Assembly (NCBI RefSeq): GCF_009735625.1
Contig: NZ_CP046244.1
Coordinates: 620,001 to 684,000, forward strand
Source of the DNA: Moorella glycerini
GTDB lineage: Bacteria; Bacillota; DSM-521; Neomoorellales; Neomoorellaceae
Reading direction: 5' to 3'
Length of the DNA: 64,000 nt
Both the position numbers and the translations under genes were made by a program. The notes beneath the pieces are model-generated. The model made no database searches and had not been told where the DNA came from. It was given only the letters and a program-made list of their open reading frames with translations. Position 1 is the first letter of the stretch. Each line of letters starts with the position of its first letter. Positions 16,498 to 25,962 of the stretch are shown here, piece by piece.

Positions 16498-17791
16498 TTC
16501 TATCCCCTTCCTGCAGCCGCAGCTCAATGGCCCGGGCATGACCCTCCAGGCCTTCGGCCCGGGCCAGGGCCTGGATCGAGCTCCCGGCCGCCTTCAGGTA
16601 GGCGGGACCGGCGGCAATGAGGCTGCTTTTCTTCATAAAAGTAGCGACACTTAAAGGTGAATAAAACCTGGCCGTGCCGCCGGTAGGTAAAACATGGCTG
16701 GGCCCGGCCCAGTAGTCCCCCAGGGGCTCGGAACTGTAAGGCCCCAGGAAAATCGCCCCGGCATTTTCCACCCGGCCCAGCCAGGACCAGGGTTCGGCCA
16801 CGTACAGTTCCAGGTGCTCTGGAGCCAGGGCATTGGCCAGGTCCAGGGCGGCCTCGAGATGGGGCACTACCACGCACGCACCATAATTTGCCAGGGAGCG
16901 GGCAGCTATCTCCCGCCGGGGCAGGGTCTCCACCTGGCGGGCGACTTCCTCTACCACCGCCCGGGCCAGGCTGGCTTCCGGCGTGATCAGGACCGCCCCG
17001 GCCAGGGCGTCGTGCTCCGCCTGGGAGAGGAGGTCGGCCGCCACCCAGTCCGGCCGGGCGCCAGCATCGGCAATGACCACGATTTCACTGGGCCCCGCCA
17101 GCATGTCAATATCAACTGCCCCATAGACTTCCTTCTTGGCCAGGGTAACATAAATATTCCCCGGGCCGGCAATCTTAGCCACCGGGGCCACTGCTTCCGT
17201 CCCGTAGGCCAGGGCGGCTACGGCCTGGGCCCCGCCCATTTTATAGATCTCCCTTACCCCGGCCTCCGCGGCCGCCACCAGGAGCAGGGGCGGCAGGGTA
17301 CCGTCCCGCCGCGGCGGCGTCGCCAGGGCTATTTCCTCAACCCCGGCCACCCGGGCCGGTACGGCGGTCATTAATACCGACGAAGGATAAGCAGCCGTAC
17401 CGCCGGGTACGTAAAGGCCCACCCGCTTTAAAGGACGGCAGATCTGGCCCAGGATGGTGCCGCCGGCATCCGCCTCCATCCAGGAACCCCGCAGCTCACG
17501 GCGGTGGTAGGCAGCAATATTATCCCGGGCCTTTTGAATGGCCTCCCGCAGTTCAGGGGTAACGGCTTCATAAGCAGCCTTAATCTCCCCGGCCGTCACG
17601 CGGAAACCGGCCTTTTTGAGATCAACTCCATCCAGCTCACGGGTGTAACGTTCTACGGCTGCCTGGCCTTCCGCCCTGACAGCGGTAATAATATCCCGTA
17701 CCCTCGCGGCTACATCGAGCTGGGCCAGCAGCCGGCCGGCCCAGCGGCGCCGCACTTCTTCACCCGCAAGAACAGGTAGCAATCCCGGCAC
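16475..17791 (-). CDS. hisD: Histidinol dehydrogenase
   Basis: 438 residues, normal for HisD. It oxidises histidinol to histidine with two NAD+. Seen: AGPGNIYVTLAKK, DMLAGPSEIVVIAD, DLLSQAEHDALAG (zinc-site region) and APEHLELY (catalytic Glu/His). It overlaps hisG by 32 bp and hisB by 23 bp within the tight operon. Confidence 0.95.
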   Translation of the reverse strand: MPGLLPVLAGEEVRRRWAGRLLAQLDVAARVRDIITAVRAEGQAAVERYTRELDGVDLKKAGFRVTAGEIKAAYEAVTPELREAIQKARDNIAAYHRRELRGSWMEADAGGTILGQICRPLKRVGLYVPGGTAAYPSSVLMTAVPARVAGVEEIALATPPRRDGTLPPLLLVAAAEAGVREIYKMGGAQAVAALAYGTEAVAPVAKIAGPGNIYVTLAKKEVYGAVDIDMLAGPSEIVVIADAGARPDWVAADLLSQAEHDALAGAVLITPEASLARAVVEEVARQVETLPRREIAARSLANYGACVVVPHLEAALDLANALAPEHLELYVAEPWSWLGRVENAGAIFLGPYSSEPLGDYWAGPSHVLPTGGTARFYSPLSVATFMKKSSLIAAGPAYLKAAGSSIQALARAEGLEGHARAIELRLQEGDRNDSRGLD

Positions 17792-18452
17792 CCCCTTGAG
17801 CAGCCGCCCGCCTTAAGGCTTCTATTACGGGCCGCAGGCGCTGGTAATTGATCCGGTAACTGACCCGGTTGGCAATCAAACGAGCGGTGGAGGGAAAAAT
17901 GGGGACCACTTCCACTAGGTCATTTTCCTTTAAGGTCCGCCCGGTAGATACAATATCCACAATCAGGTCGGCCAGTCCCACCAGGGGGGCGAGCTCGATA
18001 TTGCCGTGGAGCTTGATTATTTCCACCGGCAGGCCTCGCTCCTGGAAAAAGGCTGCTGCTACCCTGGGAAACTTGGTGGCCACCCGGCGGCTGCCGGCCA
18101 GCAGGGTTTCCAGGGACCGGCCGGCTTCTTCCCAGCGCTGCCGGGGCGCGGCTACGACAAAACGGCAATAGCCAAACCCCAGGTCCACCAGCTCAAAGAC
18201 ATCGGCCCCGGTCTCCGCCAGGGTATCCTTGCCGACAATCCCCAGGTCGGCGGCCCCGTGTTCCACATAGGTCGGTACGTCCGTGGGACGGCAGATCAGG
18301 TAACGTACCCGGTCTACCGGGAAAGTAAAGACCAGTTGCCGTGCTTCGGTGGCCACGCCATCTACCGGGAGCCCGGCCTGCTGCAATAACTGTAAGGCAT
18401 CTTCGCCCAGCTTGCCCTTGGGCAAGGCCAGCGTCAGCACGTCGGTGACCAT
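17760..18452 (-). CDS. hisG: ATP phosphoribosyltransferase, short form
   Basis: 230 residues and without the C-terminal regulatory domain, so it is the short HisG that needs HisZ, encoded immediately upstream. Seen: ALPKGKLGEDAL, ADLGIVGKDTL and the PRPP loop DIVSTGRTLKEN. It catalyses the committed step of histidine synthesis from ATP and PRPP. The C-terminal tail after LRPVIEAL is longer than usual and overlaps hisD. Confidence 0.95.
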   Translation of the reverse strand: MVTDVLTLALPKGKLGEDALQLLQQAGLPVDGVATEARQLVFTFPVDRVRYLICRPTDVPTYVEHGAADLGIVGKDTLAETGADVFELVDLGFGYCRFVVAAPRQRWEEAGRSLETLLAGSRRVATKFPRVAAAFFQERGLPVEIIKLHGNIELAPLVGLADLIVDIVSTGRTLKENDLVEVVPIFPSTARLIANRVSYRINYQRLRPVIEALRRAAAQGGAGIATCSCG

Positions 18453-18477
18453 TTAAATGTTCCTCCGAAAATCGTAT

Positions 18478-19647
18478 CTAATCCACCCAAACCAGGGCTA
18501 ACCCCCGGGCGGCGGCCCGGGCCGCTGCTTCCTGGCGGTTTTGACTTTGCCCATCCATAATTACCGTTACCCCCGGCCGGCGCAATTCCCGCGCCCGGCC
18601 CAAAACTGCCGCCAGGTCCCGGCCCGCCACCAGGTAACCCTCACCCTGTCCGGCTCCCTGCCTCACGCACCGGGCCATGAGCACCCGCTCCAGTCCCAGG
18701 GCAAAGCCGGTGGCCGGGCAGGGGTAACCAAACTGGCCCAGCAGGCCATCGTAACGTCCGCCGCCGCAGACGGGTACTCCCAGGCCCGGTACATAACCTT
18801 CAAAAACGATGCCGGTGTAATAATCAAAATCCCGTAAAATACCCAGGTCAATGAAGAGCCACTTTTCCAGCCCGTAAGCTGCCAGCGCCTGCCATACCCT
18901 TTCCAGGCCGACCAGGGCGGCGGCCGCCCCGGTCTGGATAAAATTGGCCCGGGCTTCCTCCAGGGCCTCTTTACCGCCATGTAAAGTGGCGAGGAGTTCC
19001 AACTGCCGCCTTTTCGACCCCGTCAGGTTATACTCGTCGACCAGCCGCTCCAGCCCCACCAGGTCCTTGCCGGCCAGGGCTACTTTAATTCTCGCCACCG
19101 CCTCCTGGGGCAGGCCCAGGTCCTGGAGTACCCCCTTGGTGACGGCCACCTGGCCGATGCCCAAACGGAAGTCCTGCAAGCCGGCCTGCAGCAAGGTTTC
19201 TACCGCCAGGGCAATAATCTCCCCATCGGCCGCCACACCCCCGGCGCCAATAAGCTCCACCCCGGCCTGGTGAAATTCCCGCAGGCGCCCGGCCTGTGGT
19301 TCTTCATAGCGAAAGACCCTGGCGCTGTAACACAGGCGTAAAGGTAAAGCCTCACGCCGTAACGACGTAGCCACCAGGCGGGCAATGGGCGCCGTCATCT
19401 CCGGCCGTAAAGTGAGGACCCGCCCCTGGCGGTCGATAAATTTGTACAGCCTGCCTTCATCCCCGGCCGGAGACCCGGCCTGGAAGGTTTCCACAAATTC
19501 AAAAGTCGGGGTCAGCACTTCCTGGTAACCCCAACTTTGAAAGAAAGCCACCAGTTCCTGCTCCAGTTCCCTGAGGGCAGCCGCCTCTGCCGGCAGCAGG
19601 TCCCGCACCCCCGCCGGTACCTGGAGATTGTTCCAGTTGCCGGCCAC
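18478..19647 (-). CDS. hisZ: ATP phosphoribosyltransferase regulatory subunit
   Basis: 389-residue paralogue of histidyl-tRNA synthetase: motif 2-like LTLRPEMTAPIARL and SARVFRYEEPQAGR, and CGGGRYDGLLGQFG near the end, but without an anticodon-binding domain. It forms the hetero-octamer with short HisG and mediates histidine feedback. GTG 19647 is chosen because GGAG is 8 nt away; the upstream in-frame GTG abuts that site. First gene of the his operon. Confidence 0.92.
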   Translation of the reverse strand: MAGNWNNLQVPAGVRDLLPAEAAALRELEQELVAFFQSWGYQEVLTPTFEFVETFQAGSPAGDEGRLYKFIDRQGRVLTLRPEMTAPIARLVATSLRREALPLRLCYSARVFRYEEPQAGRLREFHQAGVELIGAGGVAADGEIIALAVETLLQAGLQDFRLGIGQVAVTKGVLQDLGLPQEAVARIKVALAGKDLVGLERLVDEYNLTGSKRRQLELLATLHGGKEALEEARANFIQTGAAAALVGLERVWQALAAYGLEKWLFIDLGILRDFDYYTGIVFEGYVPGLGVPVCGGGRYDGLLGQFGYPCPATGFALGLERVLMARCVRQGAGQGEGYLVAGRDLAAVLGRARELRRPGVTVIMDGQSQNRQEAAARAAARGLALVWVD

Positions 19648-19672
19648 TACCTTCACTCCATTGCTTTATCAT

Positions 19673-19690
19673 GTTAACGTATTAACGTAA
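19673..19690 (-). promoter_or_regulatory. Tandem ACGTTAA operator-like site at his promoter
   Basis: On the minus strand TTACGTTAATACGTTAAC contains two ACGTTAA repeats 8 bp apart, the second forming GTTAAC. It starts right after the -10 box and covers the expected transcription start, so a bound protein would block hisZ transcription. YerC, a TrpR-like protein encoded upstream, is a candidate ligand (inference). Confidence 0.45.
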
Positions 19691-19719
19691 TAATAACACA
19701 AGGAGTGACCTCTTGACAA
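19690..19719 (-). promoter_or_regulatory. his operon promoter
   Basis: -35 TTGTCA (19719-19714), 18-bp spacer, -10 TATTAT (19695-19690), 43 bp before the hisZ start. The -35 overlaps the U-run of the yerC terminator. Confidence 0.6.
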
Positions 19720-19747
19720 AAACCGCCGGCCACGTCCAGAGGCCGGC
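19719..19747 (-). terminator. Terminator of yerC
   Basis: On the minus strand GCCGGCC-N9-GGCCGGC is followed by GGTTTTTG. It separates yerC from the his promoter. Confidence 0.7.
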
Positions 19748-19796
19748 AAGTCTGATTAAACCCCTTTATCTCCAGCCGGTTATCCCTGGCGTCAAA

Positions 19797-20093
19797 TTAC
19801 TCCCTTTTATCCAGGCGATCCAGGATGAGGTTGTAGCCGTCGGCGCCATAGTTTAAAAAACGCTTGACCCGGCTGATGGTGGCTGTACTGGCCCCTGTAG
19901 CGGCGGCAATGGCCGAATAGGTAACCCCCTGGCGTAAGTAGCGGGCTACGGCCAGGCGCTGGGCCATGGCCTTGATTTCAGCGGTAGTACACAGGTCTTC
20001 AAAGAAGCGGTAACATTCATCCAGGTTCTCCAGGGCTAATATGGCGCGAAAAAGTTCATCAACCTGGGGGTCCTGCAACTTATCCCGGCCCAT
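19797..20093 (-). CDS. yerC: YerC/YecD family TrpR-related protein
   Basis: A 98-residue all-helical protein of the TrpR superfamily. The helix-turn-helix is at residues ~55-80 (YLRQGVTYSAIAAATGAST, then ATISRVKRFL). The N-terminal part (DELFRAILALENLDECYRFFEDLCT) is typical of YerC. It lies 150 bp upstream of hisZ on the same strand, separated by a terminator and the his promoter. The position suggests control of histidine genes, a role not visible in the sequence itself. Confidence 0.85.
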   Translation of the reverse strand: MGRDKLQDPQVDELFRAILALENLDECYRFFEDLCTTAEIKAMAQRLAVARYLRQGVTYSAIAAATGASTATISRVKRFLNYGADGYNLILDRLDKRE

Positions 20094-20230
20094 AGCATAC
20101 CCTCCCCCTAGATCAGATGTGAGAGGTGGGAAGTGAGAGGTGAGAAATCAACAAGTTCAGCTCTCTATGCGATAATTAACAACTTCGCCATGCACCTGGT
20201 TTTTCCTCCACTGTAATATGTTCTTTCTTT

Positions 20231-20458
20231 TCAACCAATCAGCCTGGTCAGCCACTCTGTTACCGGGCCAAAAACCCGGGCTAAAAGTTTTGCCGGGCTG
20301 GGGACGGGTAAATTTAAAGCCAGGGCCAGGCTTAAGGCCAGGCCCAGGGACCAGACAATGCCCATGACGGCCAGTTCCCGCCAGTACTTTTTCTGCCAGA
20401 GCTCCGGAGCATCCAGGTAGGCGATGCCCAGGAAAGCCAGGATAATTAAAATGAGCAT
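20231..20458 (-). CDS. Small membrane protein of germinant receptor operon
   Basis: 75 residues: an N-terminal hydrophobic helix (MLILIILAFLGIAYL), a polar loop (DAPELWQKKYWRE), then a second hydrophobic segment. ATG 20458 has GGAGTG close upstream and lies inside the region just after the gerC-type gene. Two-helix small proteins (D subunits) are known in some GerA-type operons; the assignment here rests on size, topology and position. The 20094-20230 gap that follows shows nothing specific. Confidence 0.65.
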   Translation of the reverse strand: MLILIILAFLGIAYLDAPELWQKKYWRELAVMGIVWSLGLALSLALALNLPVPSPAKLLARVFGPVTEWLTRLIG

Positions 20459-20468
20459 GCCATCACTC

Positions 20469-21770
20469 CTACCTGGTCCTGCCCTGGGTGGCGCCCTTGC
20501 CGCCAATATCCAGGGTTTTACCTGGTGTCCTGTTGGTCATTCCCAGCCGGTTCAGATACAAATCCACCTTAACCTGGATTTTAGCCCGGGTAAACTCTTC
20601 GTTCCAGCGGTCCTGGACCTGGCGCCAGTAGCGAACATTGCTGCGGTGCAGGGTTTCGCCAAGACCAAAGATGTCCGCCCGGATTTCCTGCTGGGCCCTG
20701 CCCACGGCAGCCAGAACCCGCTCTTCCACGGCCCTGTTGACAGCCTCCTGGATGGCCGCCAGGTGTTCCGGCCGGTCGGGGTTCAGGCTAACTGTAGCTT
20801 CCGTTAAGTCACAGTCGCCCCGGATTGCCACGTTAAAAGTTACCTGGCTACCTTCAACCCGGGATTTAACCTCCGTAGAGGCGCGGTGAAAAATAACCGA
20901 AGCTTGCCCCGGGCCCCTACCCCCGGCCTGTGCTGGCAGCGTTACGGTAATAACCCCCTCCCTTACTTCCCCCCGCAGCCACATGAGGCCGCTGGTTTCC
21001 CGTTCATCCAGCCAGCCGATCAGGCGGTCGTCGCGGAAAGCCCCGGCACCTTTAATGGCCACGGCCTCGGGTGGTTTCTTTTTACCCTCTTCCTTGTTAC
21101 CGCCCTTCTGGCCCCTATCATCACCGTCGCTTCTCACCTCGCGGCTTTCCTGCTCCGGCGTCGGCGTCATGACCACCTGGGGCAGGACGGGGTTATCCCC
21201 CGGCGCCTCCCACATGGCCAGGAGGTCTTTTAATTCTACCTTAAAGGTAGTCCGGTTGCGCAGGATACCGGTTAAAATCGTCCCGGGCATTAACTCAATG
21301 CCCGGTGGCAATTCCAGCACCTTGCGCGCTTCGCCCCGGGTAACCAATACCGGGGTCGTCAGGCGCATCTGCCGCTCCCGGGTAAAGTGGTCCAGGTAAT
21401 GGAAACCCTGCCGGGCCAGTTCCTCGCCAAGAATCAACACCCGGTTCTGGGCCCATAGCAGGCGCCGCGGGACCATGTCCTCCAGGCGGCGGGCCGCCTG
21501 GGCAAAGTCGCTGCCGGTGGCGCTGATGACTTCTCCCGCTTTGGGCGGTTCCCCGCCGGCGCCCCCGCCCATGGACGGCCCGCCGGCTATGGTCCGGGGA
21601 ATAGCAACATAAACACTCAGGCGCACCTGATCCCCGGGGACGGCATCCAGGGCTACAGCCATGACAATGGCCAGCTCTTCAATCTCGTGGCGGCTCCAGC
21701 AGCCCGCAAGCCCGGGCAACATAAGGGCCAGTAAAAAAAGGGCCAGGGTTAAGCGCAGCCGGGCCCTCAT
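20469..21770 (-). CDS. Ger(x)C family spore germination lipoprotein
   Basis: 433 residues with a lipoprotein signal ending LAGC (Cys24), then WSRHEIEELAIVMAVALD, the typical GerAC N-terminus. The C-terminal domain (QEIRADIFGLGETLHRS, then WNEEFTRAKIQVKVDLYLNR) matches the family. An insert rich in Gln, Glu and Lys lies near residue 210. It is the outer-leaflet C subunit of a nutrient germinant receptor in the spore inner membrane. The start overlaps the B gene by 4 bp. Confidence 0.9.
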   Translation of the reverse strand: MRARLRLTLALFLLALMLPGLAGCWSRHEIEELAIVMAVALDAVPGDQVRLSVYVAIPRTIAGGPSMGGGAGGEPPKAGEVISATGSDFAQAARRLEDMVPRRLLWAQNRVLILGEELARQGFHYLDHFTRERQMRLTTPVLVTRGEARKVLELPPGIELMPGTILTGILRNRTTFKVELKDLLAMWEAPGDNPVLPQVVMTPTPEQESREVRSDGDDRGQKGGNKEEGKKKPPEAVAIKGAGAFRDDRLIGWLDERETSGLMWLRGEVREGVITVTLPAQAGGRGPGQASVIFHRASTEVKSRVEGSQVTFNVAIRGDCDLTEATVSLNPDRPEHLAAIQEAVNRAVEERVLAAVGRAQQEIRADIFGLGETLHRSNVRYWRQVQDRWNEEFTRAKIQVKVDLYLNRLGMTNRTPGKTLDIGGKGATQGRTR

Positions 21771-22864
21771 ATACCCGTCCTCCTTTTACCCCGCAGCCAG
21801 GCCATCACCAGCAAAAATAAGGGTAAAATAAGCTGCCAGGTCAGGGTCCATCCCGGTTCTACCAGGAGCAGGTCGTGGCGGATCTCGCTGATGTTCCGGT
21901 AAAGGAGGGCCGCTACGGCAACATTTAATGCCCCCAGGGGGGCAACCAGGGGGCGGTACTCCTTGAGCCCGGTTACGGTGGCCAGGCCCAGGGACACTAC
22001 ATAGAGGTTAAGGGTTATTTTAATAAATACCCCCCCTACCCAGATGGCCAGGAACAGGGCTTCGATGCGCTCAAAAAACTGCCCCAGGGAAACCACCCGC
22101 GCCAGGGCATAAGCGGCAAAGGTCAGGCGGGCGGCTTCGCAGCAGCCGAATACAAGAATGGTGCCCATGGTCACCAGGCTGAGGAAAAAGGCTATCCCCA
22201 GCAGCCCGCTGATCAGGCTGGCTCTCAGGGCCCGGGGCGGGTTAACGAAGGCACCGTAGGCGGCTAGGATAACTACCTGGCCCAGGAAGCTCCAGGTCAC
22301 CAGGGCGCCCCCCAGGACCGGCCGGAAGCCGTTTTCCAGGACAGGAAAGATATTCCGGGGCATCATTTCCGGCGTGGCAAAGAGGAGAACAATGGCAATA
22401 AAGGTCACCATCAGGGGCAGGATAAAATCCGTGCACCGGGCAATGACCTCCAGCCCGTTACGGACGGCATAGACGGCCACGGCGACGATACTGAGGCCGA
22501 AGAATAAAGCCGGCGTTTCCGGCATAACCGCCGTGACCAGGAACTCGCTGAACTCCCGGATAACTACCGCATCCAGCAGGAAAAAGGCCAGGACAAAGAT
22601 CAGGGCCACCATTTTACCCGTCACAGGGCCTAAAATCAACTCGCAGTACTGGAAAAGGGTGTGGTGGGGGAAACGCTGGGCCAGCAGGTAGACAACCAGC
22701 GCCACCGCGCCGGCTGCCAGGGTGGCCATTATGACCGACAGCCAGGCGTCCTGGTGGGCCCGCAGGGCCAGCAGGGACGGTAGAAAAAGAATGGCCGTGG
22801 GCAGGACGGCAAACCACAACAGGACCGCCGCCTGGCGGGGACTGATGTAGCCTTCTTCCCGCAT
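21767..22864 (-). CDS. Germinant receptor B subunit (endospore germination permease)
   Basis: 365 residues with about ten membrane helices, beginning GYISPRQAAVLLWF and including VIREFSEFLVTAVMPETP, typical of the GerAB/YndE amino acid-permease-like family. It probably binds the germinant. It lies between the A and C genes with 2-bp and 4-bp junctions. Confidence 0.92.
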   Translation of the reverse strand: MREEGYISPRQAAVLLWFAVLPTAILFLPSLLALRAHQDAWLSVIMATLAAGAVALVVYLLAQRFPHHTLFQYCELILGPVTGKMVALIFVLAFFLLDAVVIREFSEFLVTAVMPETPALFFGLSIVAVAVYAVRNGLEVIARCTDFILPLMVTFIAIVLLFATPEMMPRNIFPVLENGFRPVLGGALVTWSFLGQVVILAAYGAFVNPPRALRASLISGLLGIAFFLSLVTMGTILVFGCCEAARLTFAAYALARVVSLGQFFERIEALFLAIWVGGVFIKITLNLYVVSLGLATVTGLKEYRPLVAPLGALNVAVAALLYRNISEIRHDLLLVEPGWTLTWQLILPLFLLVMAWLRGKRRTGI

Positions 22865-22866
22865 CT

Positions 22867-24528
22867 TCAGGACCGTCCCTCCCCCGGCGGGGGATTGGAG
22901 CTGGCCGGTGGGGTTGGCTTTAGCCCGGCTCCCTGGCGTACCGGGTCGCGGTAGCCGATCTGGCTGGGCCGGGAGTTCATGGCCCAGCGGGGTACCCGGA
23001 CCAGGACGTCTTTAAAATCGCTGAAATTCCAGGGAGTGACAGGAGCCAGGTAGGGCACCCCGAAGGAGCGCAGGGTGTTCAGGTGCACCAGGATGGCCAG
23101 CAGGCCCAGCATGATGCCGTAGAAACCCAGGGTGCCGGCCAGGATGAGCATGATGAAGCGCAGCAGGCGCAGGGTAATGGCCATGGCAAAGGAAGGGATG
23201 GCAAAGGAGCTGATGCCCGTCAGGGCCACGACGATGACCATTGACGGCGAAACCAGCCCGGCGCTGACGGCCGCTTCTCCAATCACCAGGGCGCCGACGA
23301 TGCTCAATGCCTGGCCTACCGGCCGGGGCAGGCGCACCCCGGCTTCCCGCAGGAGTTCAAAGGTTAATTCCAGCATGATGGCTTCCACCACTGCCGGAAA
23401 GGGAATCCCTTCCCGCTGGGAAGCCAGCTTGACCAGGAGGTTGGTGGGCAGCATTTCCTGGTGAAAGGTGCTAACCGCAACATAGGCCGCCGGCAGGAGG
23501 AGGGCTATATTCAGGGCTACAAACCGGGCCAGCCTTAAGAAACTGGAGAGGTAATAGCGCTCATAGTAGTCTTCACTGGACTGGATAAACTGGACGAAAA
23601 GCGTCGGGACAATGAGGGCAAAGGGGGTGTTATCCACCAGAATGCCCACCCGGCCTTCCAGCAGGGCGGCCACCACCTTGTCCGGCCGCTCCGTATGGTC
23701 GATCTGGGGGAAGGGGGAGGAGGGGTTATCTTCTATAAGTTCCTCAATGTAGGCGCTTTCCAGGATACCATCAATTTGAATCCGCTCCAGCCGCTGGCGC
23801 ACTTCCCGGACTACGGCCGGGTCGGCCAGGTCTTCAATATAGGTGATGACGATATTAGTCATGGTATAGCGGCCCAGGCAAACAAGTTCCATTTTGAGGG
23901 ACGGAGTTTTCAACCTGCGCCGGAGGAGGGCGGTATTAGTGCGTAAGCTCTCAATGAAGCTTTCCCGCGGGCCCCGGACCACGCTCTCGGTAATAGGCTC
24001 ATCAATAGCACGGTGTTCCCAGGAACGGGTGCTTAAGGCCACGCCTTTATTATACCCATCCAGGAGCAGGACCGTATCCCCGTCCAGGACGTGTTTAACC
24101 ACGGCCCCCATGTTATCGACCACGGCCACATCCGTCATGGGCATGACGGTTTCCATCACCGCGGCCAGTTCCCGGGTTTTGTCTGCCAGGTCCCGGGCCA
24201 GCTGCGGGGGGGCCTGCTGCAGGGTGCGCATCAGGGTATCTTCAATGAGCTTTTTGTCGGCCAGGCCGTCGATATAAAAAATGGCTGCTTTAATAGCCTG
24301 GCCGAGGTAAAAATCGCGGTGGACGACATCGCTGCATTTGGCAAAGATTCTCTGCAGCTGTTCCAGGTTGAGCTTCAGTTCGGCAGTGAGCTGGTATGCC
24401 TCCAGGGGCGGGTAAGGTGCCTTTTGAGCCTTACTGCCCCGGGACTGGCCCTGTTTATCCTGCTGTCCCGGAGGCTGCCGGCGGCGGAAGAGGGCCGCCC
24501 GCAGGGGTTTGCGGTAAGGACCGGGCAA
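22867..24528 (-). CDS. Germinant receptor A subunit
   Basis: About 553 residues. A hydrophilic N-terminal domain (NLEQLQRIFAKCSDVVHRDF, DTVLLLDGYNKG, STRSWEHRAIDEP, VVRGPRESFIESLRTN) is followed by four to five membrane helices, with the conserved FPAVVEAIMLELTFELLREAGVR segment (LPRPVGQALSIVGALVIGEA after it). The start is taken as TTG 24528 (LPGPYRKPL) because GGAGGGAGG precedes it; the frame is open 14 codons further. First gene of the ger operon; expression in the forespore is expected, but I see only a weak sigma-G-like match upstream. Confidence 0.9.
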   Translation of the reverse strand: MPGPYRKPLRAALFRRRQPPGQQDKQGQSRGSKAQKAPYPPLEAYQLTAELKLNLEQLQRIFAKCSDVVHRDFYLGQAIKAAIFYIDGLADKKLIEDTLMRTLQQAPPQLARDLADKTRELAAVMETVMPMTDVAVVDNMGAVVKHVLDGDTVLLLDGYNKGVALSTRSWEHRAIDEPITESVVRGPRESFIESLRTNTALLRRRLKTPSLKMELVCLGRYTMTNIVITYIEDLADPAVVREVRQRLERIQIDGILESAYIEELIEDNPSSPFPQIDHTERPDKVVAALLEGRVGILVDNTPFALIVPTLFVQFIQSSEDYYERYYLSSFLRLARFVALNIALLLPAAYVAVSTFHQEMLPTNLLVKLASQREGIPFPAVVEAIMLELTFELLREAGVRLPRPVGQALSIVGALVIGEAAVSAGLVSPSMVIVVALTGISSFAIPSFAMAITLRLLRFIMLILAGTLGFYGIMLGLLAILVHLNTLRSFGVPYLAPVTPWNFSDFKDVLVRVPRWAMNSRPSQIGYRDPVRQGAGLKPTPPASSNPPPGEGRS

Positions 24529-24690
24529 AGTTCCTCCCTCCTCTGATTTGAAGCTGGCTAATAACAACACTGGTTAGCTTTCACCGGGGGAGGAAACTTT
24601 ATGCACTTTCAGGTGCCCCGGCCGGGTTGCCCCGGTTTTAACTTGGGCCGCGTGGGTTAGTTAAACCTGGCGTACCGGAACTTTAAGAAC

Positions 24691-25947
24691 TTACAGGGCC
24701 CGGTAACCAATATCGCGGCGGTAGTGCATGCCCGCAAAATTGATGGCCTTTATACCGGTATAAACGCGGTCCAGGGCGGCCTGTAAATCTTCACCCCGGG
24801 CTGTAACACATAATACCCGGCCCCCGGAAGTTACTACCTGCCCGTCCACCAGAGCCGTACCGGCGTGGAAAACCTCCACTCCAGGCGGCACTGCCTCCAG
24901 CCCCGCAATGGGGGTACCTTTAGCGTACGGGCCTGGATAACCTCCTGCCGCCAGGACCACCCCGGCTGCCGCCCCCGGGTACCAGTCAATCTTTGTTCCG
25001 GCCAGCTCACCGTTTATGGTAGCCAGCATCAGTTCTACCAGGTCGCTTTGTAAAAGGAGCATCAAGGGCTGGGTTTCCGGGTCGCCGAAGCGACAGTTAA
25101 ATTCCAGGACCCTGGGCCCCTCGCGGGTGAGCATTAGCCCGGCGTAAAGGACGCCGCGGTAGGGGCAGCCGGCTGCGGCCATAGCCCGGGCTGTAGGCCG
25201 GAGTATCTTTTCTTCTACCTCCCTGGCTATTGCCGGGGTGTAAAAGGGTACAGGGGCATAGGCGCCCATGCCACCGGTATTGGGGCCGGTATCTCCTTCC
25301 CCCACCCGCTTGTGGTCCTGGGCAGGCAATAAAGATACCACCGTTTCCCCGTCGCAGAGGGCCAGGATGCTGACCTCTTCACCTTCCAGGCGCTCTTCAA
25401 TAATTACCCGCCGGCCGGCAGGGCCAAACCGGCCGCCGAACATGGCCGTTACGGCTTCCCGGGCCGTGGCCGTGTCGGGGGCCACCACTACCCCCTTGCC
25501 GGCGGCCAGGCCGTCGGCCTTGACGACCACCGGGCCGGGATGTTCCTCCAGGTAGGCCAGGGCCGCCCCGGCCTCCGTAAAGGCGGCATGGCGGGCCGTG
25601 GAGATGCCCGCCGCCTGCATCAGCTCCTTGGCAAAAATCTTGCTCCCCTCCAGCCGGGCCGCCGCCCGGCAGGGCCCAAATATGGGCAGGCCGGCGGTTT
25701 GGAAGGCATCGACAATACCGGCTACCAGCGGCGCTTCAGGGCCCACGAGGGTAAGATCGATACCGGCCCGGCGGGCAAAGGCCAGCAGGCCGTCAATATC
25801 CCCGGCGGCAATGGGCACACAGGTGGCCAGCCCGGCTATGCCGGCATTACCCGGCGCGCAGTAGATTTCTGTAACGTGGGGATTCCGGGCAATCTTCCAC
25901 ACCAGGGCGTGTTCCCGGCCGCCGCCGCCAACTACCAGGATGCGCAT
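24691..25947 (-). CDS. purD: Phosphoribosylamine-glycine ligase
   Basis: 418-residue ATP-grasp enzyme joining phosphoribosylamine and glycine. Seen: [15 protein letters not shown] at the start, [17 protein letters not shown] (ATP-grasp), [20 protein letters not shown] and [16 protein letters not shown]. Last gene of the purine operon, 15 bp after purH, with AAAGGAGGG before the ATG. The 24529-24690 gap after it holds only a weak GC-rich hairpin candidate. Confidence 0.97.
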   Translation of the reverse strand: MRILVVGGGGREHALVWKIARNPHVTEIYCAPGNAGIAGLATCVPIAAGDIDGLLAFARRAGIDLTLVGPEAPLVAGIVDAFQTAGLPIFGPCRAAARLEGSKIFAKELMQAAGISTARHAAFTEAGAALAYLEEHPGPVVVKADGLAAGKGVVVAPDTATAREAVTAMFGGRFGPAGRRVIIEERLEGEEVSILALCDGETVVSLLPAQDHKRVGEGDTGPNTGGMGAYAPVPFYTPAIAREVEEKILRPTARAMAAAGCPYRGVLYAGLMLTREGPRVLEFNCRFGDPETQPLMLLLQSDLVELMLATINGELAGTKIDWYPGAAAGVVLAAGGYPGPYAKGTPIAGLEAVPPGVEVFHAGTALVDGQVVTSGGRVLCVTARGEDLQAALDRVYTGIKAINFAGMHYRRDIGYRAL

Positions 25948-25962
25948 TTGCGATTCCCTCCT

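Noticed and set aside
20100-20160. GAGAGGTG-type direct repeats upstream of yerC
   Set aside because: Short purine-rich simple repeats with no spacing pattern; likely chance.
24541-24640. Sigma-G promoter before the germinant receptor operon
   Set aside because: A GCATA box is present but the -10 matches only 4 of 7 bases; not convincing.
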